Positions 52,892 to 62,542 of a DNA stretch of 64,000 nucleotides are shown here, piece by piece. The position numbers and the translations under genes were made by a program. Source of the stretch: an uncultured Alphaproteobacteria bacterium (lineage in GTDB: Bacteria > Pseudomonadota > Alphaproteobacteria > HIMB59 > GCA-002718135); assembly GCA_902612805.1 (NCBI GenBank), contig CACMEY010000005.1, positions 42,987 through 106,986 of the forward strand, given 5' to 3'. The notes beneath the pieces were generated by a model, which saw only the letters and a program-made list of their open reading frames with translations, did not search any database and was not told the origin of the DNA. The first letter of the stretch is position 1, and each line of letters begins with the position of its first letter.

Positions 52892-55526
52892 TTGTAGCGT
52901 CTTGCTCTTTTATCTCAATTGCTTTTTCAAGATCAACGGAAACTAATTGTGATACTCCTTTCTCAGGCATAGTAACACCAAATAATCTATTTACTCTTGC
53001 CATTGTCATTCTGTGGTGAGTTATTACTAAGAATTTTGTTGAAGAAGTTTTAGCTATTTCCTCCACTAATGAACAAAATCTATCAACATTAGTATCATCT
53101 AATGGAGCGTCAACCTCATCAAGTACACAAATTGGTGCTGGGTTTGATAAAAATACAGCAAATAATAATGATAAGGCTGTAAGAGCTTGCTCACCTCCAG
53201 AAAGTAAATTTAGATTTTGTAATTTTTTTCCAGGAGGACTAGCAAATATTTCTAAACCAGCTTGAAGAGGATCTGACTCATCTGTAAACTTTAGATAAGC
53301 CTTTCCACCACCAAACAACCTAGTAAATAACTTTTGAAAATTTTCATTTACAATTCCATATGCAGCAAGAAGGCGTTGTCTACCTTCTGTATTAAGTGAG
53401 TCAATTGCTTCTCTTAGTTTTGCAATTGCACTTAAAAGGTCGCTTTGATCTTTCTTTATCGTATTAACTTTTTCTTCTAAATCTTTTGACTCTTGTTCTG
53501 CAAGAAGATTTACACCACCTAAACGTTCTTGCTCTCCAATTAGTCTCTCTAACTTTTTTTCTAAATAATCAGTCTCGCCCAAAACTTTATTTGGATTGAT
53601 TTCTCCAATATTGTGAAGTTCTTCTAGATCTACACTCAATCTTTCTTTTACTTGAGTAGATAATAATTTAATTGCTTCATTAATTGTATTAATTTGACCT
53701 TCAGTTCTAATTCTCTCTTCTCTCAATTCATTTAATTTAATTTCCTCTAGTTTTAATTTCTTATTGATTTCATTAGAATTTTGCTCAGTTTGACGAAGTT
53801 GCTCAGCTATCTGATCGTAAGAATTCTTATTTTCATCAATCAATTTTTGTATTTTTAATTTTTCACTTGATACATCTTCAGGAACGGATTGGAGATTTGA
53901 TAATTCACCAATTAATGAACTTTGCCTTGAATTTAACTCTTCTATTCTTTGATTTGCTTTTGTAGAAATATCATTCCATTGTTTTTCTTCTGCACTCAAT
54001 TGCTTTATTCTTCTATTTTTTAGTTGCTCCAATATAGCTTTAGTAGAATTATTTTGTTTACCTTTAGATACATATCCATCCCATCTCCAAATTTCTCCTA
54101 GTTTGCTAACTAATATTTGTCCTGGTTTTAAGTTTTTTTGAATTTCTAAAATATTTTCTTTATTTTCTATTAATCCAACAAATTCTAACTTCTTTTTCAA
54201 ATTATCTGGAGCTTTGATTAGAGAGGAAAATTTTGTAATTTCTGAATTAAAGGAAGAATCTTCCACATCCAATTTTCTCCAAAAAATACTTTGTTCTTCA
54301 TCGATAGATGCAATTAACTCATCTGAAAAAACTGCAGCAATTGCTTGTTCAAGACCATCTTCAAAGTCTAGATAATCAATTATTGGATTATTATTTTTTT
54401 TATTTATACCATTTTCAGTATTTAAATCATCATCAGTTTGAATAAAAAGATCACCTTGTTGTTTTAACAGAATTGATTTTTCTTCTTGTACTCTTTCAAT
54501 ATTCTGTTTTGCATCTTCGAATAAAAACTTCTCTCTATCAATATCATTTTTAATTTGCTCTATACGGACTTTCGTTTCATCTACTGCAATATTTGCTCTT
54601 TCAATTTCTTTTTCTTGATTTTCTAAACTAATTGAATATTTCTGCAGCTCAGCTGCAATCTTACTTTCTTGGAGTCTAAGATTTGGAAGACTTTCTTGAA
54701 CTTTTTCAAATTCAACATTTATTTGTGCTACAACTTGTGTTTGGTCATTGACAGCATTCGTTTCAGATTGAATTTTTTCATTTGCATTTTTTAATTTATC
54801 TTTTTCATCAATCCATTTCTTATAAAATAATCTTGCCCTTGCTTTAGTAATATCTTTTTGAATGTATTTGTATCTTTCAGCTTGTTTAGATTGTTTCTTT
54901 AATATTGTAAGTTGTTCATCTTGTGCTTTTAATACGTCCTTAACACGCTCTAAGTTATTTTCAGTAGCATTTAATCGTAATTCAGCTTCGTGTCGTCTTG
55001 AGTGAAGACCAGTAATTCCTGCAGCTTCTTCCAGTAATGTCCTTCTTTGTTCAGGTTTAGCTGCTATAATAGCTCCAACTCTACCTTGACTAACCATCGA
55101 TGTTGAACGAGCACCTGTTGCTGCATCAGCAAATAGCAATTGTACATCCTTTAATCGCACCTCCTTGCCATTAACTCTATATTCTGAACCTTCACCTCGC
55201 CAAATTCTTCTAGTTACTTCAATGGTATCATTTTCATTGAAAATACTTGGTGCTTTTCTTGCTTTATTATCTAAATCTATAGTAACCTCGGCAATATCCC
55301 ATGCTGGTCTATCATCTGTTCCATTAAAGATTACATCGTCTAATTCACTTCCTCTCATTTGTTTTGGAGAAAGTTCACCCATAACAAACCTAAAAGCCTC
55401 TACAAGATTCGATTTACCACATCCGTTTGGACCAACAATACCTGTTAAGCCATTTTCAATTAAAATTTCTGTTGGTTCAACAAAAGACTTAAAGCCTTTG
55501 ACCTTAAGGGTCTTAAAATTAATCAT
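52881..55526 (-). CDS. smc: Chromosome segregation protein SMC, unusually short
   Basis: From the ATG at 55526 the protein is 881 residues. It has Walker A GPNGCGKSN (about 32-40), Q-loop and MSQGRVGAI (about 144-152), a hinge-like domain (about 375-490) between two coiled-coil arms, signature LSGGEQALTA (about 768-777) and Walker B ICVLDEVDAPLD (about 790-804). Typical bacterial SMC has about 1150-1200 residues, so each arm is much shorter here. It loads and compacts the chromosome with ScpA/ScpB. It follows dsbA directly and overlaps atpI. Confidence 0.93.
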   Translation of the reverse strand: MINFKTLKVKGFKSFVEPTEILIENGLTGIVGPNGCGKSNLVEAFRFVMGELSPKQMRGSELDDVIFNGTDDRPAWDIAEVTIDLDNKARKAPSIFNENDTIEVTRRIWRGEGSEYRVNGKEVRLKDVQLLFADAATGARSTSMVSQGRVGAIIAAKPEQRRTLLEEAAGITGLHSRRHEAELRLNATENNLERVKDVLKAQDEQLTILKKQSKQAERYKYIQKDITKARARLFYKKWIDEKDKLKNANEKIQSETNAVNDQTQVVAQINVEFEKVQESLPNLRLQESKIAAELQKYSISLENQEKEIERANIAVDETKVRIEQIKNDIDREKFLFEDAKQNIERVQEEKSILLKQQGDLFIQTDDDLNTENGINKKNNNPIIDYLDFEDGLEQAIAAVFSDELIASIDEEQSIFWRKLDVEDSSFNSEITKFSSLIKAPDNLKKKLEFVGLIENKENILEIQKNLKPGQILVSKLGEIWRWDGYVSKGKQNNSTKAILEQLKNRRIKQLSAEEKQWNDISTKANQRIEELNSRQSSLIGELSNLQSVPEDVSSEKLKIQKLIDENKNSYDQIAEQLRQTEQNSNEINKKLKLEEIKLNELREERIRTEGQINTINEAIKLLSTQVKERLSVDLEELHNIGEINPNKVLGETDYLEKKLERLIGEQERLGGVNLLAEQESKDLEEKVNTIKKDQSDLLSAIAKLREAIDSLNTEGRQRLLAAYGIVNENFQKLFTRLFGGGKAYLKFTDESDPLQAGLEIFASPPGKKLQNLNLLSGGEQALTALSLLFAVFLSNPAPICVLDEVDAPLDDTNVDRFCSLVEEIAKTSSTKFLVITHHRMTMARVNRLFGVTMPEKGVSQLVSVDLEKAIEIKEQDATNEL

Positions 55527-55529
55527 CAA

Positions 55530-56144
55530 CTATTGTGATAATATTTTATCGATGATTTGTCTAAACTCTTTTATGTTTTTATTCCCGGAATATAAAACTC
55601 CATTAACTATGAATGACGGTGTGGAGCCTATTTTATATTCTCTTTGCGCTTCCATTACACCTTCAAGTAATTGATTCTCTAAATCCACATTACTTAAACA
55701 TGCATCAAAATCTTCTTGTTGCATACCGCCACTTTGCATGATTTTATATAACTCAGATCTTGTTTTGGAATGATCTCTATTAACCCAACTATTTTGAAGT
55801 TTATAAAGCCCATTCATATAATCGTATCTTACATCTTCGGGGACACATCTTAAAATCATACTTCCAGCAAGAGCCGGATAATTAAAGGGAAAATCACGAA
55901 AAATAAACTTAACTTTACCAGTATCAATAAACTCTTTTTTTAATTCTGCTAGAGTATCATTATGAAAATCTGCACAGTGACTACAAGACATTGAAGCATA
56001 TTCTATAATTGTGATTGGAGCATTTTCTTCTCCAATATAAAAATCATTATCTTTAACATCTAGTATTGAATTTTCAGCTGCTTTGGCACTAATAAAAAGT
56101 AGTGATAGTATAATAGAAGTTAATAAAATTCTAATTTTCATCAT
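55530..56144 (-). CDS. DsbA-family thioredoxin-like periplasmic protein
   Basis: The 204-residue protein has a signal peptide (about 1-22) and a thioredoxin fold with inserted helical domain. The active site is MSCSHCADFH (C-S-H-C, about 52-55), followed by FRDFPFNYPA (about 81-90) and the cis-proline loop GSTPSFIVNG (about 172-181). It probably oxidises or isomerises periplasmic thiols. The order dciA-dsbA-smc is a standard alphaproteobacterial arrangement. It overlaps dciA by four bases. Confidence 0.9.
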   Translation of the reverse strand: MMKIRILLTSIILSLLFISAKAAENSILDVKDNDFYIGEENAPITIIEYASMSCSHCADFHNDTLAELKKEFIDTGKVKFIFRDFPFNYPALAGSMILRCVPEDVRYDYMNGLYKLQNSWVNRDHSKTRSELYKIMQSGGMQQEDFDACLSNVDLENQLLEGVMEAQREYKIGSTPSFIVNGVLYSGNKNIKEFRQIIDKILSQ

Positions 56145-56656
56145 TTGTCCTCAGTTGTAATTTTATTACCTAAATTTAATAGCGATTTTTTCAAATCTGA
56201 ATTTTGAAATTCTTTAACGTTTTCTTCAACAAATCTTATGTCATCTTTGTTTATTTGTTCTTTATTACTTTGTTTCATATACGTATGTTTAGGTATGTAA
56301 TTTTGATGAATTCTCAAGTCCATTATAGCTTTATAGCCAAAATAAGTATTAATTTTTTCAATTATAGTGTCCTTAAAGTGTTGAAACTCAATGGCTGCGG
56401 CCGGTGCAACACTCACATTTAGATAATTTTTATATACCGTCTCACCTAAATCATTTTCAAAATCACGCACCCTTGAAACATTTAACGGCTCTGAATATTC
56501 TTTAAAATAACTACCAGCAATTTCAGGCCATTTGGAGTTAATTACAAATTCTGTACGATTATATTTAGAGGAAAATTTTCTATTTACCTTCCTCAGAGTA
56601 TCGCCAATAGATTGTGGAACAAATGTTCTTTTTTGTTTTAAATTTTTTTTGTCCAT
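56141..56656 (-). CDS. DciA/DUF721 family protein
   Basis: Starting at the ATG at 56656 (a longer frame to 56716 would run across the mutY start) gives 171 residues. The KH-like DUF721 domain is visible at about 20-115, with WPEIAGSYFKEYSEPLNV near the front and a VAPAAAIEFQHFKDTIIEKIN helix. DciA loads the replicative helicase DnaB in bacteria lacking DnaC; the domain is also called DUF721. It is divergent from mutY with 39 bases between the starts. Confidence 0.85.
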   Translation of the reverse strand: MDKKNLKQKRTFVPQSIGDTLRKVNRKFSSKYNRTEFVINSKWPEIAGSYFKEYSEPLNVSRVRDFENDLGETVYKNYLNVSVAPAAAIEFQHFKDTIIEKINTYFGYKAIMDLRIHQNYIPKHTYMKQSNKEQINKDDIRFVEENVKEFQNSDLKKSLLNLGNKITTEDK

Positions 56657-56695
56657 ATGCATAAATAATTTATAGTACCTAAATATGAAAGCAAT

Positions 56696-57745
56696 ATGTT
56701 TAAACACGAAACACAAGTAATAAAGTTTTTACTTCAATGGTATTCTATGAATGCCAGAAAACTACCATGGCGGAAGAAAAATAATCTAAATTTACCTCAT
56801 CCATACTTTGTGTTTGTAAGTGAGTATATGCTTCAACAAACAACAGTAAATACCGTAAAAAATAAATTTAATGAATTTATTTTAAAATGGCCTTCACTAA
56901 ATAAATTAGCGCAAACTTCAGAGCCAAATATCTTGAAATTCTGGTCAGGTCTTGGTTATTATTCAAGAGCGAGAAATTTATTAAAGTCTGCAAAAATAAT
57001 TAAAAATAATTTTAAAAATAACATACCACAAACTTATGATGAACTCATCCAACTTCCTGGTATTGGAGATTACACTGCAAAAGCAATTCTTGGAATAGGA
57101 TATAATAAATCAGTCATGCCACTTGATGCTAATATTGAGAGAATTTTGGTTAGGTTACATGCTATCGATAAACCAATTAATAAAGTAAAAAATAAACTTA
57201 AAGATTTGGGAAATAAATTCATCTCAGATAAATATTCTTCAAACTTAATTCAGTCTTTTATGGATTACGGATCAGAGATCTGCCTTCCACGAAACCCTAA
57301 ATGTAATATTTGTGGAATTAATAAATTTTGCCAATCATATAAAAAGAATTTACAGCAAAAAATTCCTTTTAAACAAAAAAAGAAAAATAATAAGCCAATA
57401 AAGTACACAAGAGCTTACGTAATTGTGAATGAAAAGAATGAAATCCTAGTACGAAGTAGACCAAATAAGGGAATGTTGGCCTCTATGCTTGAAGTACCAA
57501 ATGATGTCTGGGTTAAAAATAAAAAATTGCTAACTACCGATCAAGACATACAAAAAATAAAAACAAAATTACAATCTAAAGGTTCATTTGAATATTCATT
57601 TAGTCATTTTGATTTAGAAACAGAAATTTTTTATGGAAATGTTAAAAAAGCAAAATTATCAAAAAGTAATTGGATAAAGAAATCATCTTATTCTAGTTCT
57701 AGAATGCCAACTGTTATGAAAAAAATAGTAGATATAGCAGTATAA
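56696..57745 (+). CDS. mutY: A/G-specific adenine DNA glycosylase
   Basis: The 349-residue enzyme has the catalytic Glu in EYMLQQTTV (about 43-51), helix-hairpin-helix LPGIGDYTAKAI (about 121-132), catalytic Asp in PLDANIERILVRLH (about 141-154) and the [4Fe-4S] pattern C-x6-C-x2-C-x5-C (about 197-213). A NUDIX-like C-terminal domain reads 8-oxoG. It removes adenine mispaired with 8-oxoguanine. It is convergent with purQ with no gap. Confidence 0.95.
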   Translation: MFKHETQVIKFLLQWYSMNARKLPWRKKNNLNLPHPYFVFVSEYMLQQTTVNTVKNKFNEFILKWPSLNKLAQTSEPNILKFWSGLGYYSRARNLLKSAKIIKNNFKNNIPQTYDELIQLPGIGDYTAKAILGIGYNKSVMPLDANIERILVRLHAIDKPINKVKNKLKDLGNKFISDKYSSNLIQSFMDYGSEICLPRNPKCNICGINKFCQSYKKNLQQKIPFKQKKKNNKPIKYTRAYVIVNEKNEILVRSRPNKGMLASMLEVPNDVWVKNKKLLTTDQDIQKIKTKLQSKGSFEYSFSHFDLETEIFYGNVKKAKLSKSNWIKKSSYSSSRMPTVMKKIVDIAV

Positions 57746-58510
57746 TTATGCAAAGAATTTTTTTGCGTTCATAAAAATTTTATACCCATCACCAAATTTT
57801 TTAGAAGTACTGTTTTGCCAATTAGGAACATGATAATGATAAAATGCTCTTTCTGGGTGAGGCATCATTGCAAGAATATTTCCATTTTGATTTGTTAACG
57901 CAGCTATATCATCTTTAGATCCATTAGGATTAAAGGGAAACTGACCTTTTGCTAATTTTTTATGGTTATTAATGTATTGTAAGCCAATAAGGTTATTAGC
58001 TTTGATACTTTTAAGTAGATTAATAGGTATCATGAATTGTCCTTCTTGATGGGCGACAGGCAAGTTCAAGATACTAATATTTTTTAGCCATGGTGATTTA
58101 TTATTATTTACTTTTACATCAACCCATCGACACTCATAGCTCCCAGATTTATTTTCAATCATTGCAACTTCTGGATCTTTTTTATTTAGGCTTGGAACTA
58201 ACCCAAGATTAATTAATATCTGGCATCCATTACAAATGCCTATAATTAATTTATCTTTTAATGAAAAATCTATTAGCTGATCATACAAATTGGTCAGAAT
58301 TTTTTTCGCCATTGCATTTCCTGAGCCTGTATCATCGCCATACGAAAAACCACCAGGTATAGCGAATACTTGATAGTTATTAAGTTGTTTAGGATTTTGT
58401 ATTAGATCATTAATATGAACAATTTTTCCTTTAAAGCCTACTACTTCAAATGCATGTAGTGTTTCATTTTCACAATTAATACCATAACCTGATAAGACTA
58501 ATACGTTCAT
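57746..58510 (-). CDS. purQ: Phosphoribosylformylglycinamidine synthase glutaminase subunit
   Basis: The 254-residue class I glutaminase has the nucleophile in IGICNGCQIL (Cys about 94) and the His-Glu pair in MMPHPERAFY (about 216-225). It supplies ammonia to PurL for FGAM synthesis. Translation is coupled to the fused purSL gene by an ATGA overlap, keeping the complex members together. Confidence 0.95.
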   Translation of the reverse strand: MNVLVLSGYGINCENETLHAFEVVGFKGKIVHINDLIQNPKQLNNYQVFAIPGGFSYGDDTGSGNAMAKKILTNLYDQLIDFSLKDKLIIGICNGCQILINLGLVPSLNKKDPEVAMIENKSGSYECRWVDVKVNNNKSPWLKNISILNLPVAHQEGQFMIPINLLKSIKANNLIGLQYINNHKKLAKGQFPFNPNGSKDDIAALTNQNGNILAMMPHPERAFYHYHVPNWQNSTSKKFGDGYKIFMNAKKFFA

Positions 58511-61434
58511 AACCCTTTAATATTTTGTTTGTATGACTTAGCAAAATCTAAAATTTTACCTTTAATAATTTTTTTGTTATCTTTAAACTCAACTACATCT
58601 GAGCCCGTACATTTGCCAATAATTGTATAATCAGAACCTTTAAATATTTTTTTAAAATTGGCTAACTTATTTTTTTTCAGGGAAACAAGAATTCTACTTT
58701 GTGTTTCAGAAAATAAAAATTGGTCAACTGAGATTTTATTTTTTAGTTTTAAATCAATGGTTAAACCTTTCTTTGAAGCAATTGCCATCTTGGTAACTGC
58801 AATTCCAATTCCACCTAAATCTATTCCAATTGCAGAATTTATAATTCCTAGTTTATTAGCTTTTTCAAAATTTCTATATGTGCGAAGTGCATCTTTGCTA
58901 TTTACAACTGGATTTTTTGCTTTTTCATAACCTATAATTTTGGAATAAACACTATCCTGTAATTCATTACGGGTATTTCCTAAAACTAAAAGTATATCAT
59001 CTTCATCGGGCGTCATTTTTGTTAAGTGTGAAATTTTATCTACCACTCCAATAGAAGAAATCAGCAATGTTGGAGGTATTGAAATTTTTACTGATTTTCC
59101 AGTTTTATCAAAACCTTTAAAATCATTAAACATACTATCTTTTCCTGAAATAAAAGGTGTTTGGTAAGCAACTGCATAATCATAACAAGCTTTTGCTGCT
59201 TCTTTCAATTGATATAAGCGATCAGGTTCATCCGAGCTGCACCAACAAAAGTTATCAAGAATTGCAATTTTTTTTGAGTTGGCACCACTTACAATTAAAT
59301 TTTTATATGCTGTATCAATAGAGCACCCAGCCATATCATAAGGATTTGTTTCGGCGTACTGAGGATATGCAGCTTGAGAAAGAGCTATTGATTTTTCATC
59401 ATCAAATAGAGGTTTAATAGCAGTAGCATTTCCAAAAACTCTGCCTTCGCCTTGTAATGGTTTTATAATAGAGGTAGCTTGTACTTCGTGATCATATTGC
59501 GTGGCTATAAATTCTTTTGATACAATATTTGGACTAGAGAGAAGTTTATGTAGCTTATCTATCAAAGAACTTTTCTTAATTATTTTTTTCTTTTCTTTTT
59601 TAATTTTTGGAAAAGATGTTTTTAAATTTAATTTTGGATAACCTTCATGAAGAAATTCCATATCTAAATTGAGAATTTCAGTTTTATTGTATTTTACTAT
59701 GGCTTTTTCTTTTTTAATAAACTTACCAATTATTGTTGCTTCCACACCTCTTGCATTAAATCTATTTATAACTTTTTTTACATTCGCTGGAGGTACTGCT
59801 AGTGTCATTCTTTCTTGCGATTCAGAAACCCAAATCTCCCAAGGATATAATCCATTATATTTGAGAGGAACTTTTTCAAGATTAACTATAAAACCACCAC
59901 TCTCTTTTGCCATTTCTCCAATTGATGATGATAATCCTCCAGCTCCATTATCTGTTATGCTCGAGTAAAGATTTTCATCACGCAATTCTCTAATGATCAC
60001 ATCAGACATTTTCTTTTGTGTTATAGGATCACCAATTTGTACTGCAGAAACTGGACTATTAGGATCTAATTCCTCTGATGAAAATGTTGCACCGTGAATA
60101 CCATCTTTTCCTACTCTGCCTCCAGCCATTAGTATGATATCCCCTGGATTAGCTTTCTTCTTATGTGATAATTTTCCTTTAATTTTTTTTGGAATAATCC
60201 CAACTGTTCCACAAAATACAAGTGGCTTTCCTGCAAACCGGTCATCAAAATATACATTACCTTGAGGAGTAGGAATACCCGAACAATTTCCCCCAACTCT
60301 AACACCACTTATAATACCCTTCGCAATAAAATTTGCTGGAAGCATTGGATCCTTATTTTTTTGACGATACAATTGATATTTCTTATTCGGGTCTGCTAAA
60401 TAATATGCATACGTATTCGCTATAGGTTTTGCTCCTTTCCCAAATCCAAGACAATCCCTATTAACACCAACAATTCCAGTGATTGCACCACCAAATGGAT
60501 CTAAGGCTGAAGGTGTATTATGTGTTTCAACTTTATGACAAATAATCCAATCTTTATTAAATTCTATTCCACCAGCATTATCCGTAAAAAGAGAAACACA
60601 AAAATTATCTTTTCTTAATTGAATAATTTTTTCAGTAGCGCCTTTAATATATTTTTTAAATATACCTTCTTGAATATCATCAATTTTAGCTGAAAATATT
60701 TTATGTTTACAGTGCTCGGACCATGTCTGAGCTAATGTTTCAATTTCTACATCTGTTGGTTTGCGTTTTATAGTGGAAAAATAATTTCTTATGGTTTTTA
60801 AAGATTCTAGATCTAAGCCAAGTGTTCCTCTTCTAGATTTATCATTTTCTTCAATACCAAGTTTACCAATGAGGCTGAGATGATAATCAGAAATATCTAA
60901 ATTAATTTCTTTTTTACTATATTTTTTTTTCGGTAATTTTACCTTTTCTATTTTGAACTGATTTTTTTTAAAATTTTTTAAATATTTTTTAAATGGATAA
61001 ATCTTAATAGTTTGGATTAAGGGATTTGCTTCATTTTTAGATATTTTAGTAATATCTTCTTTTCTTCCTTTTATTAAAATAATTTTTGTTGAACCAAGTT
61101 CAAAGCTTTTAAAACTACTTTTTAGATTATCTTTGATTATCTCTTTTACAGTTGTAGCTGTATTATCAGTTACACCAGGTAAAAATTTTATTTCTACAAC
61201 CCAGTTGAAATTACTATAACTAGATAAAACCTTATTTACATTTTTTTTAGTTAATATTGTTTGAGAAACGTCATTAGAAATTAGTTTACTTATTTTAGTA
61301 AACTTTTGATCATCAAGATTTCTCGAAAAGAAATATCCATCTATAATCTTAATAGATTTATTATTATGTTCTTTTTGTAGTGAACTTTCTTTCCCTGTCT
61401 TCTCAATTGAGAGAATTTGAATTGTATTAGTCAT
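58507..61434 (-). CDS. purL: Phosphoribosylformylglycinamidine synthase, PurS-PurL fusion
   Basis: The protein is 975 residues, well above the roughly 730-760 of stand-alone PurL. An N-terminal extension of about 180 residues contains a PurS-like unit (about 78-150: VEIKFLPGVTDNTATTVKEI and the IRKxYPF-like IKIYPFKKYL). The PurL part starts near 175 and includes TWSEHCKHKIF (about 229-239), GGVRVGG-like GVRVGGNCSG and the second synthetase half from about 640. PurS normally bridges PurL and PurQ, so fusion fixes stoichiometry. PurQ remains separate downstream. Confidence 0.93.
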   Translation of the reverse strand: MTNTIQILSIEKTGKESSLQKEHNNKSIKIIDGYFFSRNLDDQKFTKISKLISNDVSQTILTKKNVNKVLSSYSNFNWVVEIKFLPGVTDNTATTVKEIIKDNLKSSFKSFELGSTKIILIKGRKEDITKISKNEANPLIQTIKIYPFKKYLKNFKKNQFKIEKVKLPKKKYSKKEINLDISDYHLSLIGKLGIEENDKSRRGTLGLDLESLKTIRNYFSTIKRKPTDVEIETLAQTWSEHCKHKIFSAKIDDIQEGIFKKYIKGATEKIIQLRKDNFCVSLFTDNAGGIEFNKDWIICHKVETHNTPSALDPFGGAITGIVGVNRDCLGFGKGAKPIANTYAYYLADPNKKYQLYRQKNKDPMLPANFIAKGIISGVRVGGNCSGIPTPQGNVYFDDRFAGKPLVFCGTVGIIPKKIKGKLSHKKKANPGDIILMAGGRVGKDGIHGATFSSEELDPNSPVSAVQIGDPITQKKMSDVIIRELRDENLYSSITDNGAGGLSSSIGEMAKESGGFIVNLEKVPLKYNGLYPWEIWVSESQERMTLAVPPANVKKVINRFNARGVEATIIGKFIKKEKAIVKYNKTEILNLDMEFLHEGYPKLNLKTSFPKIKKEKKKIIKKSSLIDKLHKLLSSPNIVSKEFIATQYDHEVQATSIIKPLQGEGRVFGNATAIKPLFDDEKSIALSQAAYPQYAETNPYDMAGCSIDTAYKNLIVSGANSKKIAILDNFCWCSSDEPDRLYQLKEAAKACYDYAVAYQTPFISGKDSMFNDFKGFDKTGKSVKISIPPTLLISSIGVVDKISHLTKMTPDEDDILLVLGNTRNELQDSVYSKIIGYEKAKNPVVNSKDALRTYRNFEKANKLGIINSAIGIDLGGIGIAVTKMAIASKKGLTIDLKLKNKISVDQFLFSETQSRILVSLKKNKLANFKKIFKGSDYTIIGKCTGSDVVEFKDNKKIIKGKILDFAKSYKQNIKGL

Positions 61435-61441
61435 TATGAGT

Positions 61442-61491
61442 ACGAATCAACTTAATTTACTATATTAATAGTTTACTCGTTAACGATTCGT
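61442..61491. promoter_or_regulatory. Dyads in the divergent purL-purM promoter region
   Basis: The 73-base gap between the purL and purM starts holds a perfect 10-base palindrome tcgttaacga (61477-61486) and 7-base inverted arms acgaatc (61442-61448) and gattcgt (61485-61491). They are possible operator sites for coordinated control of both purine arms. No regulator gene is nearby and the elements do not match E. coli PurR exactly. Confidence 0.35.
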
Positions 61492-61507
61492 TTAAAACTA
61501 ATTAAAT

Positions 61508-62542
61508 ATGACAACATATAAAGAAGCAGGTGTTGATATAGAAAATACAGATGCCCTTGTTGAGGATATTTCTGAGCTAAGCAAATCAACAAACAGAAAC
61601 GGAAATTTTGATAAAATTGGCGGATTTGGAGGTATTTTTGACCTTAAAAATTGTGGATATGAAGACCCTTTGTTGGTGTCTGGAACAGATGGCATAGGGA
61701 CAAAAATATTACTAGGGATTGAAACTGATATTTTAGATGGCTTGGGTCATGATCTTGTTGGTATGTGCCTTAATGATATTCTTTGTCATGGTGCAGAGCC
61801 ATTATTTTTTTTAGATTACTATGCTTCTTCCCAGATTGATAAAAATTCTTTTTTAAAAATTATGAAAAGCATCACTGAAGCTTGCAAGATAAATAATTGC
61901 TCTCTTATTGGTGGTGAAACAGCAGAGATGCCTGGGCTTTATAAAAAAGATGATTTTGATTTTGCTGGATTTTGTGTTGGTGCAGTAGAGAGAAAAAAAA
62001 TTCTACCTAAAAGAGATGTCATGAAAGAAGATGATCTTCTATATGGGATTAGATCTTCGGGCTTTCATTCAAATGGATATTCACTCATTCGAAAAGTTTT
62101 AAAAGATAAAAATATAGATCTACATAAAGAAACAGAATTTAAATCATCTTATGATACAAATGCAGCAGCCTTAATGGCTCCAACAAAATTATATTTTCCT
62201 TTTTTAAAAAAAATTTTAACAACAAATCTTATCAACGGTATTTCTCATATAACAGGTGGAGGTATTATTGGTAATGCACCAAGAATGCTATCTGAAAATT
62301 TATCAGCAAGGATTGATAAAAAATTTATTTGTGATGAAGAAATTTTCCAATGGTTTCAAAGTTTAGCTAACATTTCAGATGAAGAAATGTTGAAGACCTT
62401 TAATTGTGGATTAGGTTTGATAATGACTATTTCAAAAAATAATTACAAAGAATTTGAGCAATTAATAAAAGATGAAAATTTAGATATTTTTGAAATTGGG
62501 AAAATAGAAGTTAACATATCATCAAGGTGCACAATTAGTTGA
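61508..62542 (+). CDS. purM: Phosphoribosylformylglycinamidine cyclo-ligase (AIR synthetase)
   Basis: The 344-residue protein opens with TTYKEAGVDIENTDALVEDI and has VSGTDGIGTKILLG (about 57-70), IGGETAEMPG (about 136-145), GIRSSGFHSNGYSL (about 181-194) and HITGGGIIGNAPRML (about 246-260), all standard PurM motifs. It closes the imidazole ring to AIR with ATP. It is first in the plus-strand purM-purN-purF operon and divergent from purL. Confidence 0.96.
   Translation: MTTYKEAGVDIENTDALVEDISELSKSTNRNGNFDKIGGFGGIFDLKNCGYEDPLLVSGTDGIGTKILLGIETDILDGLGHDLVGMCLNDILCHGAEPLFFLDYYASSQIDKNSFLKIMKSITEACKINNCSLIGGETAEMPGLYKKDDFDFAGFCVGAVERKKILPKRDVMKEDDLLYGIRSSGFHSNGYSLIRKVLKDKNIDLHKETEFKSSYDTNAAALMAPTKLYFPFLKKILTTNLINGISHITGGGIIGNAPRMLSENLSARIDKKFICDEEIFQWFQSLANISDEEMLKTFNCGLGLIMTISKNNYKEFEQLIKDENLDIFEIGKIEVNISSRCTIS

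Noticed and set aside
55165..55674. 169-residue plus-strand ORF spanning the smc start and dsbA end
   Set aside because: It is antisense to conserved Walker A and signal-bearing genes; nothing supports expression.
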